This document shows, piece after piece, positions 45,045 to 53,900 of a stretch of 64,000 bases of DNA. Numbering within the stretch: position 1 is the first letter of the stretch; every line of letters begins with the position of its first letter. The notes below the pieces were generated by a model. That model had not been told where the DNA came from and did no database searches. It was given only the letters and a program-made list of their open reading frames with translations. Source of the DNA: Flavobacteriales bacterium (lineage in GTDB: Bacteria; Bacteroidota; Bacteroidia; Flavobacteriales_F; PHOS-HE28); the NCBI GenBank assembly GCA_016710965.1, contig JADJTW010000006.1:1-64000 (forward strand). The letters run 5' to 3'. A program made the position numbers and the translations under genes.

Positions 45045-48000
45045 TCACGATACGGCTTCGGCGCGGTGCGCTTCCCAGGCGATGGTCTTCTCGACCAACT
45101 TCTCCGTGAGCGCTGCCACATTGGGTTCCTTGATGATGCTGTAGTGGTCGCCGGGAACCACCTGCACATCCAGCCCGCCATGGGCCAGTGCGCTCCAGCC
45201 CATCTCGTTCGGCCCCCACGAGGTAGCCGCCTTGAAGACGGTAAGCTGTCCTTTATAGGGCTTCGGCTTGTAGGCCATCACCGCTTGGTCGTATGTATCT
45301 ATGATGTGGAAGTTGCGGAAGCGCGTCGGAACAACACCATCGTTCTTCAGGGCGCGTTTCACGATCCCGCGTAATACGGCCTTCTTGATCGGTTCGTAGA
45401 ACTTGGCGTCGCTCTCGATGGCCTGCAGGTGCAATCCGGGCGCGTACGTGTCAAGCAAGGCGAGCAGCGGGACTTCTTCCCCTGCTGCCATCAGTTGCTG
45501 CGCCATCTCGTAGGCCACTACACCGCCAAAGGAATAGCCGGTGAGCAGGTACGGCCCCTGCGGTATCGCCTGCTTCATTTCCTTGATGAAGTGCGAAGCG
45601 ATCGTTTCCACGCTCGTGTACTTGATCGCTTTGCCGTCCTCACCTTGGTGGAAGAACGCATAGAAGGGACGCGTTGGTCCCATGTGCTTCGGAATGAAGT
45701 GGCTGGCTTCATCGCCATGCACGCAGAAGAGCGGTACGCCCACGCCATCCGGCTGGATGAGCGCGAGGTTCTCCCAGTGGGCGGTGGCTCCTTCCGTCCG
45801 CAGCAGGTCCGCGAATTGCGCGATCGTGGGTGCTTCGAACAAGGACTTCAACGAAAGCGTGCGACTGAATTGCTGCTCCACTTGTGCGAGCAACTGGATG
45901 CCGATGAGCGAGTGCCCGCCGAGATCGAAGAAATCGTCGTGTACGCCGATCTGTTCGTTGTTCAGCACCTTGCCCCAAATGCCAGCGAGCGTGCGCTCGA
46001 TGTTATCGCGTGGGCCAACGTGCTGTGCTTTGAGCACTGAGCTTTCCATCACCGGTGCTGGTAGCGCTTTGCGGTCCACCTTGCCGTTGGGTGTCAATGG
46101 GAAGGAAGCCAATACCATGTACGCCGTGGGCACCATGTAGCCGGGCAGGCGTTCGCGCAGTTGATCGCGTACCGCATTCAACAGGGCTTCACGCGCTTCG
46201 GTATCCTCATGATCCTTTGGATCCTTGGGAACCACGTAACAGGCCAGTTGTTTTTCGCCGGTTCCGTCCTGCCGCACAGTCACCACGCGGTCCTTCAATA
46301 CAGCGATATCGTCCAACGCGTTCTCGATCTCGCCCAGTTCAACTCGGAATCCACGGATCTTCACCTGTCCGTCCGCACGACCTATGAACTCCACGGTGCC
46401 ATCAGCCGTCCAACGCGCGATGTCACCGGTGCGGTAGAGTTTGCCACCACTGTTGAACGGATCATCGATGAACTTCTCGGCCGTTAGATCGTCGCGCTTC
46501 CAATAGCCCAGTGCAACGCCAGCACCACCGGTGTACAGTTCACCCTTGCGGCCAATGGGCACCGGCTCACGGTCTTCATCGAGGATATGGACGGTGGTGT
46601 TGTGCAATGGAAGGCCGATCGGCACGCTGCCCTTGATCGAAGCCTCGTCATTGATGGGGAAGCAACAGGTGAACGTCGTGTTCTCCGTTGGTCCGTAACC
46701 GTTGATGAGCACGTTCGGGCCGAGCACTTTCAAGGCCTTTTTCACATGCGGTACGCTCATTCCATCACCACCGGTGAAGATGTGTTTCAAACCACGCAGG
46801 CGATCAACGTGTTCATCCACCAATAGGTTGAAGAGCCCAACGGTGAACCACACGCTCGTGACCCTGTGCTGTTGGATCGTTTCGGTGATCTCGATCAGCG
46901 TTGGCTTCTGTTGGGCTTGAAGCACGAGACGTCCGCCGTTCAGCAACGCGCCCCAGATCTCCAAGGTGCTCGCATCGAAGGAGATGTTCGAGAGTTGCAG
47001 GAAAGCCAGATCCGGACCGAAGGGCAGGAAGTTCTGCTCGCGGACCAAGCGCACGATCGCGCGATGCGGCACGACCACGCCTTTCGGGGTGCCCGTGCTT
47101 CCGCTGGTGTACATGATGTACGCGGGCGCGTCCATTCCAACGGGAGGCATGGGCCGTTCACTGGCGTTCTTCACTTCATCCAAGAAGACGATACGCGCGT
47201 TGTGTTTGGGCAATCCATCCACCAGATGGCGTTGCGTCAGCATCACTTTCACATCGGTGTCGCTGAACATGAAGCTGAGACGATCGGCAGGATAGGCTGG
47301 GTCGAAGGGAACGAAGCAGCCGCCTGCACGCAAGGTCGCCAGCATGGCAACGATCATGTCGAAACTCCGGTCCATGCAGAGGCCGACGGGCTCGCCTGGC
47401 TTCACGCCGAGATCGATCAAACTGCTGCTGAGCGCATTCACGCGCTGTTGCAGTTCGCGATAGCTCAACTTCCCATCGAGCAATTCAACGGCGGTATTGT
47501 CCGCATACTTCGATGCCACTTCATCGAACAAGTTGCCGATGTCCTTCTTCGGGAAGTCGGTCACCTTGCCGATCCATTTTGTAGGTGGCATCTCCTGATC
47601 ACCGGCAAGTGCGCCTTCGCTCAAGAGGTCCGCGATGGTCGCGCTCGGTGCCGTTGCAATGCGTTGCGCCAAAGTGGTGAGCATGTCCATCCAGCCGCGA
47701 ATGGTGGTCTCGTCGAAGAGGTCGGTGTTGTAGCTCCATTCCAGCACCAAGTGCTTGTCGTTGCCCGTAGCGTTAAGGAACAATTCGAAGTTCTCGAACG
47801 CGCGAGCGTTGCTGATGAAGCGATGACGCAGGCCCTCGAAGGCCACGCCATCGTCCATGTTCATGTCGATGTTGAACACCACAGGGCACAGCGGGATGCG
47901 ACCTGGTTCGCGGGGAACATTCAGCTTGCGCAGTAAGGTTCCGAATGTGTACTTCTGGTTGTCGAAGGCATCGAGCACCGCCGTGCGGCGTTCCTTCAAG

Positions 48001-48995
48001 TGCTCGATGAACGGACGGTCCTCGTCGATGCGACTGCGCAGGGCAAGCAGATTGACGCAGTGGCCAACGAGGTGCTTCATGCCCATGTCGCTCTGGCCAG
48101 CGGCGGGCAAGCCGACGACCATGTCGCTATCGCCGGTGAGCTTGTGTAACACGAGCTCGAACGTGGTAAGCAAGGTGGTAACGAAGCTGGCGCCACTGCG
48201 TGTGGCGGTCTCTTTCAACCCGCGCACCAGTTCGGGCGGCATCTGCAGGTCGAGACGGTTGCCCTTGTAGGTCTTCGTGCGCGGTCGTGGCCGGTCGCTC
48301 GGCAGGTCGATGCGTGGCACGGCCCCTTTGAAGAGGTCGAGCCAGTACTGCTCGACCTTGGTGTGCTCATCGCTCTTGGCGAAGTCGATCGTGGCAAGGC
48401 TGTACTCACTGAATGGAACGGCGTCCGGGATCTTGGGCTGCGAATTCGTCATTGCGCCGTTGTATAAGGCGCTGATCTCAGCCATCATGATCCCCAGGCT
48501 CCAGCCATCGCAGACGGCATGATGACCACTGAGGCGCAACAGGTGAACACCCGCATCTACACGGATCAGCCGTGCGCGGAACAGCGGACCGTTGCGCAGA
48601 TCGAAGGGCGTGGTCATGTCCTGCTTCGCAATCGTGCGCAATTGCTCTTCGCGCTCCGAAACGGTCGCACTGCTCAGGTCGGTATGGGCCAGTTCGAACC
48701 GAACCTCGTCGGTGACGATCATGCGCGTGCCGCTCGCGCTCAAGGTGCTGCGCAGCGATTCGTGGCGCTTCACGAGCTGCTGCATGGCAGCGTCGAGCGC
48801 TGCGCGATCCAGATCGCCGCTCAGTTCCAGCGATACGCTCTCGTTATATGCGCAGGACGCGTCCACGCCCATTTCGCTGGCGGTGAGCACTTCGCGCTGC
48901 GCTTCCGTAGTGGGGATGATGCGCTCGATCGCCGATCCTGCGAACGGATCGAAGTCAACGGGAACGAATCGTGTTTCGGTGATGAACTTCTCCAT
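45045..48995 (-). CDS. Nonribosomal peptide synthetase C-A-T-TE
   Basis: This 1316-residue synthetase has a condensation domain (about residues 25-455, HHAVCDG at 158-164), an adenylation domain (about 490-995, TSGSTGTPKGV and GYGPTEN), a carrier domain (GGHSL, Ser near 1029) and a C-terminal thioesterase (about 1075-1316, Ser in GYSFGG near 1155). By eye the A-domain code is D-A-L-W-F-G-G-T-F-K, close to the valine code DAFWIGGTFK. It would couple the beta-amino acyl chain from the upstream module to valine or a similar residue and release the product. It starts 10 bp after the ACP-AMT gene. Confidence 0.9.
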   Translation of the reverse strand: MEKFITETRFVPVDFDPFAGSAIERIIPTTEAQREVLTASEMGVDASCAYNESVSLELSGDLDRAALDAAMQQLVKRHESLRSTLSASGTRMIVTDEVRFELAHTDLSSATVSEREEQLRTIAKQDMTTPFDLRNGPLFRARLIRVDAGVHLLRLSGHHAVCDGWSLGIMMAEISALYNGAMTNSQPKIPDAVPFSEYSLATIDFAKSDEHTKVEQYWLDLFKGAVPRIDLPSDRPRPRTKTYKGNRLDLQMPPELVRGLKETATRSGASFVTTLLTTFELVLHKLTGDSDMVVGLPAAGQSDMGMKHLVGHCVNLLALRSRIDEDRPFIEHLKERRTAVLDAFDNQKYTFGTLLRKLNVPREPGRIPLCPVVFNIDMNMDDGVAFEGLRHRFISNARAFENFELFLNATGNDKHLVLEWSYNTDLFDETTIRGWMDMLTTLAQRIATAPSATIADLLSEGALAGDQEMPPTKWIGKVTDFPKKDIGNLFDEVASKYADNTAVELLDGKLSYRELQQRVNALSSSLIDLGVKPGEPVGLCMDRSFDMIVAMLATLRAGGCFVPFDPAYPADRLSFMFSDTDVKVMLTQRHLVDGLPKHNARIVFLDEVKNASERPMPPVGMDAPAYIMYTSGSTGTPKGVVVPHRAIVRLVREQNFLPFGPDLAFLQLSNISFDASTLEIWGALLNGGRLVLQAQQKPTLIEITETIQQHRVTSVWFTVGLFNLLVDEHVDRLRGLKHIFTGGDGMSVPHVKKALKVLGPNVLINGYGPTENTTFTCCFPINDEASIKGSVPIGLPLHNTTVHILDEDREPVPIGRKGELYTGGAGVALGYWKRDDLTAEKFIDDPFNSGGKLYRTGDIARWTADGTVEFIGRADGQVKIRGFRVELGEIENALDDIAVLKDRVVTVRQDGTGEKQLACYVVPKDPKDHEDTEAREALLNAVRDQLRERLPGYMVPTAYMVLASFPLTPNGKVDRKALPAPVMESSVLKAQHVGPRDNIERTLAGIWGKVLNNEQIGVHDDFFDLGGHSLIGIQLLAQVEQQFSRTLSLKSLFEAPTIAQFADLLRTEGATAHWENLALIQPDGVGVPLFCVHGDEASHFIPKHMGPTRPFYAFFHQGEDGKAIKYTSVETIASHFIKEMKQAIPQGPYLLTGYSFGGVVAYEMAQQLMAAGEEVPLLALLDTYAPGLHLQAIESDAKFYEPIKKAVLRGIVKRALKNDGVVPTRFRNFHIIDTYDQAVMAYKPKPYKGQLTVFKAATSWGPNEMGWSALAHGGLDVQVVPGDHYSIIKEPNVAALTEKLVEKTIAWEAHRAEAVS

Positions 48996-49005
48996 TGTCG
49001 TTCGC

Positions 49006-50952
49006 TCAGTTCTCGTCGGTTTCGATCATCATGTACTTGCCTTGCCGCGCAGGATCCGGTATGAACCACGCGGGCTCGCCTTTCGGTGTGCGGCCGATGC
49101 GGGCTCCAGCCACCGGTGGTTCCATGGCGCTGATCACCCGCTCGCTCAGCTTGCGGACATGTCCGTTCAGCACACTGTTCACGATCTGGATCGGGTAGGT
49201 GCGCTCCGGCATGAAGCCGCTTTCGCGTAGTTCCACGCACACCTTCTCCACCGTGTTGATGATGAACTCGATGTCGTCCTCGGTATGCGCCGTGGTGATG
49301 AAGTGCGGGAAATCCAGCACATGCACACCGTGGTAGCGCATCAGCATGAAGAAGAGCTCCGTGTAGTTGACGCTCTCGTCGTACTTCGTCTTGAACGCGC
49401 TACCGAAGTTCACCCAACGATAGGGGAGCTGGTACTTGTCGAACAGACCGTTGACGCGCGCGACCATGTCCTCGGTCATGGTGTTGAGCCGCTCCTGCAA
49501 CGCGGGCCCTTGCTCTTTCATGAAGACCAGTGAGGCCTTCATCGCTGCCATCGTGAGCGGATGGCGCACGAAGGTGCCGGCGAAGTAGGTCACGCCTGCC
49601 GGGGGTACACTGTCATCACCGAACTGCCAGTGGCCGCCGTCCAGCGCGTCCATCCATTCGCTCTTGCCGATCATGGCGCCAACGGGCATACCGCCGCCGA
49701 TCACCTTGCCGTAAGTGCCGATGTCCGCTGTGATGCCGAACAGCCCTTGCGTACCGTTCTGGTGCGTACGGAAGCCGGTGATCACCTCATCGAAGATCAA
49801 CGCGGCGCCGTTCTCTTGCGTGATGCGGCGCACTTCGCGCAGGAAATCCACGGGGCGGAATTCCATGCGACGGCTTTGTACCGGCTCGACCAGCACTGCG
49901 GCCGCTTCGTGGCAACGCTGCTTGATGATCTCCAGGCTTTCCGGAGTGCCGTAGTCGAGCACGAGCATGTTCTCCACCGCTTGCGGCATGATGCCCGGTG
50001 CACCAGGATAGCTCTTCTTGCTCTTGCTGCCGCGGATGATCACTTCGTCGTTGATGCCGTGGTAGCTTCCACTGAAGGAGATGATCAAGCTGCGGCCCGT
50101 CACGGTGCGGGCCATGCGCATCGCGCCGAGCACCGCTTCGGATCCGGTGTTGCAAACGGCAGCGCGTTCAGCACCGGTCAGTTCGCACAACAGGTTCGAG
50201 ACTTCGGCGGCGAGCGGGTGCATGGGGCCGATCTCGATCCCTTGTTCCAATTGCTCGTGACAGGCCTTCTTGATGAAGTCGGGCATGTAGCCGAACATCG
50301 AGGAGCCGAAACCACTGAGGATGTCGACGTACTCGTTGCCATCGATGTCCCAGAGATGACAACCGGTGCTCTTGTCCACCACCACTTGATAGATGAGTTC
50401 CTTCGTTTGTGGCTTGAAGCCGGTGACCACACGCGGGTCGGCCATCGGCTTACGGTTCCTTTGCGTGAAGGCTTTGCTCTTCGCGGTCTTCGCTACATAA
50501 CGTTTCACGAAGGCGTCGAACCATGCGCGCTGTTGCGGCGACATGTCGTCCACCTTCTCCTTGCTGATGCGCGCCTGCGCACCGAAGACCTTCTTCAGTT
50601 CGGGTGCATCCTCCAACGCGTTGACAGCGGGTTGAGCGCTGTTCGCTGCTGGTTGTCCTGCACTCGGGGGCGTGGCACTACCACCAACTGAGTATCCTTT
50701 CGCCAATAGGTAGTCCGCGAGCTTGTCCAGGTTCGGGACTTCCTCGTTCAGTTGGCGGAAGGAGATCTTCACGCCGAATTTCTTCGAGAGCGACGTTGCT
50801 ACTTGCGTGAGGAAGAGCGAATCGAGACCCATTTCCAAGAAGGTCTCCTCAGGACTCGCTTCGGCGAGTTCAAGGCCGGAGCTTTCCTCCAGCAGGTTCT
50901 TGATCTGCTGGATCAGCGCCTCCTTCGGTGTGACCGGCCCGGGGGTTCGCAT
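49006..50952 (-). CDS. ACP-aminotransferase fusion (beta-amination module)
   Basis: This 648-residue protein has an ACP (EMGLDSLFLTQ, Ser 45) and a class III PLP-dependent aminotransferase (about residues 185-640, with FDEVITGFR and the PLP-lysine stretch GTYGKVIGGG). ACP-AMT pairs such as in mycosubtilin and microginin synthetases turn a beta-ketoacyl-ACP into a beta-amino acyl-ACP. ATG 50952 lets it stand alone, but its ACP frame continues straight from the PKS if one base of the 50941-50945 G run is removed, so it may be the C-terminus of one larger protein. Confidence 0.85.
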   Translation of the reverse strand: MRTPGPVTPKEALIQQIKNLLEESSGLELAEASPEETFLEMGLDSLFLTQVATSLSKKFGVKISFRQLNEEVPNLDKLADYLLAKGYSVGGSATPPSAGQPAANSAQPAVNALEDAPELKKVFGAQARISKEKVDDMSPQQRAWFDAFVKRYVAKTAKSKAFTQRNRKPMADPRVVTGFKPQTKELIYQVVVDKSTGCHLWDIDGNEYVDILSGFGSSMFGYMPDFIKKACHEQLEQGIEIGPMHPLAAEVSNLLCELTGAERAAVCNTGSEAVLGAMRMARTVTGRSLIISFSGSYHGINDEVIIRGSKSKKSYPGAPGIMPQAVENMLVLDYGTPESLEIIKQRCHEAAAVLVEPVQSRRMEFRPVDFLREVRRITQENGAALIFDEVITGFRTHQNGTQGLFGITADIGTYGKVIGGGMPVGAMIGKSEWMDALDGGHWQFGDDSVPPAGVTYFAGTFVRHPLTMAAMKASLVFMKEQGPALQERLNTMTEDMVARVNGLFDKYQLPYRWVNFGSAFKTKYDESVNYTELFFMLMRYHGVHVLDFPHFITTAHTEDDIEFIINTVEKVCVELRESGFMPERTYPIQIVNSVLNGHVRKLSERVISAMEPPVAGARIGRTPKGEPAWFIPDPARQGKYMMIETDEN

Positions 50953-53900
50953 CACCGCTGTTCGGAACGGGTGCTTCGATCGTTGTGCTTGCGATCGCAT
51001 GACCACCGGCCACGACCATGGATACGGGATCCACCCAGTGGCGAACACGCTCGAAGGCATAGGTCGGGAGTGAGATGCGATGACGTTGCTCGCGCTCGTA
51101 GAATTTGCTCCAGTCGATGAGCACGCCGCTTTGCCACAAGCCACCTACGGCCTTGAGGAGTTGAGTGAGTTCGTTGCCGTTGCCTGCGGAATCAGAAAGT
51201 GAGGAAACGGCGGCCTGCTTCTTCGGATCGCTGCTTTGCTGACGCGCGAGCGTTGTTGCGGTCGTGCGCGGGCCGACTTCCAGCATCACACGGTCGGCAT
51301 CGCCCCATGCGAATTTCACGGCTTGGGCGAAGCGCACCGTTGCGCGCAGGTGATCGCTCCAGTATTTCGAAGAGATGGCTTCTTCGTCCTTCAGCCATTC
51401 GGCTGTGACCGTACTGATGATCGGGATGCGTGGCGCGTTCAACTTCACGCCCTCCACCACCTTCTTGTAAGGCGCGATGATGGCATCCATCATCGGGCTA
51501 TGGAAGGCGTGGCTGGTCACCAGCAACTTGCAGGTGATGCCGTCCTTCTCCAATTCGGCTTGCAGCTGTGCGATGGCCTCGTGCGGGCCGCTGGCCACGC
51601 ACAATTGCGGACCGTTGTTCGCGGCAATGCTGCAACCAGCAGGCAGGCGCTTGGCGACATCTTCTTCCGCTGCGCGAACGCTGAGCATGCTGCCACCGGG
51701 CAGTTCCTGCATCATGCGGCCCCGGTTGGCGACGAGCTTGATCGCATCTTCCAAGGAGAACACACCAGCGAGACAAGCAGCAGCGAACTCGCCGATGCTG
51801 TGTCCCATCATCGCATCCGGCGTAATACCCCAGTGCATCCACAGCTTCGCAAGGCTGTAGTGCATGGTGAACAAGGAAGCCTGCGTGTAAACAGTCTGCT
51901 TCAGTTGCTCCGCAGCCTTCTCTTCTTCACCGGCCTTCGGGAAGATGATGGCTTTGAGGTCAACGCCGAGCTCCTTGCTGAAGAGCGCGCAACACTGATC
52001 GAAGTGCTGTGCGAAGACGGGCTCACTGGCGTGCAGGTCGCGGCCCATGTTCACATACTGCGACCCCTGACCAGGGAACATGAAGACCACGCCTGGCGCA
52101 GCTTCGTGCAACTCGCGTGTGCCGATCAGGTTGGTGTCCATGTTCGTGATCGCCTCGACCACTTCGCCATGACTACCACCAACGATCAGGCGACGATGCT
52201 TGAAGTGACGACGACCCACCTGCAGGGTGAAGGCCGCATCAGCGAGCGACGCGTTCGGGTGTGCTTCGAGCCATGCGCGGAGATTCTCCGTCATCGCGTC
52301 GAGCGAGGTCCTGCTCTTCGCGCTGAGTAGGAGCAGTTGCTTGTTGCGTGATGCACTGGACGTCGTCATCACGGGTGGCTCACCGAGGATCACGTGGGCA
52401 TTCGTCCCACCGACGCCGAAGGAGGATACACCCGCGATGCGTGGTGCACCTGCAACGCGCGGCCATGTGATATGGTCCGCCGCGACGTAGAAGGGCGAGT
52501 TCTCCAGGTCGATGGCGGGGTTGAGCGTTTCAAACCCCCAGTTGGCCGGGATGATCTCTTGGTGGAGGGCCCAAGCGGTCTTGATCACGCCTGCGGCACC
52601 GGCTGCAGGAGTGAGGTGACCGATGTTCGATTTGATGGAGCCGATCGCGCAATGATGACCGTTGGTCTTGCCGCCAAAGGCGAGTGTGAGCGCCTCCACC
52701 TCGATGGGATCGCCGATCGGTGTGGCGGTGCCGTGCGTTTCCACATAGCTGATCTCGGCCGGGGTCACGCCAGCATCGGCATGTGCCATGGCGATCACGT
52801 CGGCCTGTCCACGCACACTGGGCGCGGTGAAGCTGGCCTTTTCGCTGCCGTCGTTGTTCAGCGCAGCGCCTTTGATCGTGGCGTAGATGTGGTCGTTGTC
52901 GCGGATCGCATCGTCAAGGCGCTTCAGGGCGATCATGCCGGTTCCATCGCTGAAGCTGGTGCCCTTGCCCTCGGCGTCGAATGTGCGCGTGTGGCCGTCG
53001 GGGCTGTACATGCCGCCTTCGTTGTACACGATGCCGCTGTTCATCGGTGCGGTGATCGCGATGCCACCGGCCAGGGCCATGTCGCATTCACCATCGCGCA
53101 GCGCTTTGAACGCTTGGGCGATCGCGACGAGCGAAGTGCTGCACCCGGTATGGATGCTGAGCGCGGGTCCACGCAGATCGAACTCGAATGCGAGACGTGT
53201 GGCGATGTAGTCCTTCTCGTTGGCGGTCATCACCGCGAAGTCGCCGACCTGCTCGATCAGCTCGGGATGGCCGATGACGTTGCGCGTGAAGTAGGTGTTG
53301 TTGCCCATGCCGGCATACACGCCGATGAGGCCGGTGAACTGTGCGGGATCGTAGGCGGCGTCTTCCAATGCGCCCCAGGCCGTCTCCAGGAACACGCGTT
53401 GCTGCGGATCCATCAAGGCGGCCACGCGCGGGTTCACGCCGAAGAAAGCCGCATCGAACTTGTCGGCATCGGTGATCACACCACGCGCCTTCACATAGTC
53501 GCTGTCGTTGCGGACTTCAACAGGAACGCTCGGGTCGATCTCGTCAGCGGTCCAGGTGCTGATGCTGTTCTTCTTGTCGAGCAGGTTCTTCCAGAGCTCT
53601 TCCACGTTGGCAGCGCCAGGGAAGCGGCCGCTCATGCCGATGATGGCGATGTCGCCCTTCTTGGAGCCACCAGCAACGGCCTTGCGCGCCTTGGCCATTT
53701 CAGACGGAGCGATTGCACTGGCATCACCTTCCAGGAATGCCGCGCATGCCTTGATCGTCGGGTGCTGGTAGAGCTTCACGATGGGCAGCTTCAGTCCGTG
53801 GCCTTCGAGCTGCGCCACAGCTTGGATGCTTAACAGCGAGTTGCCGCCGAGGTCGAAGAAGTTGTCGTCGACGCCTACGCGGTCGATGCCGAGCAGATCG

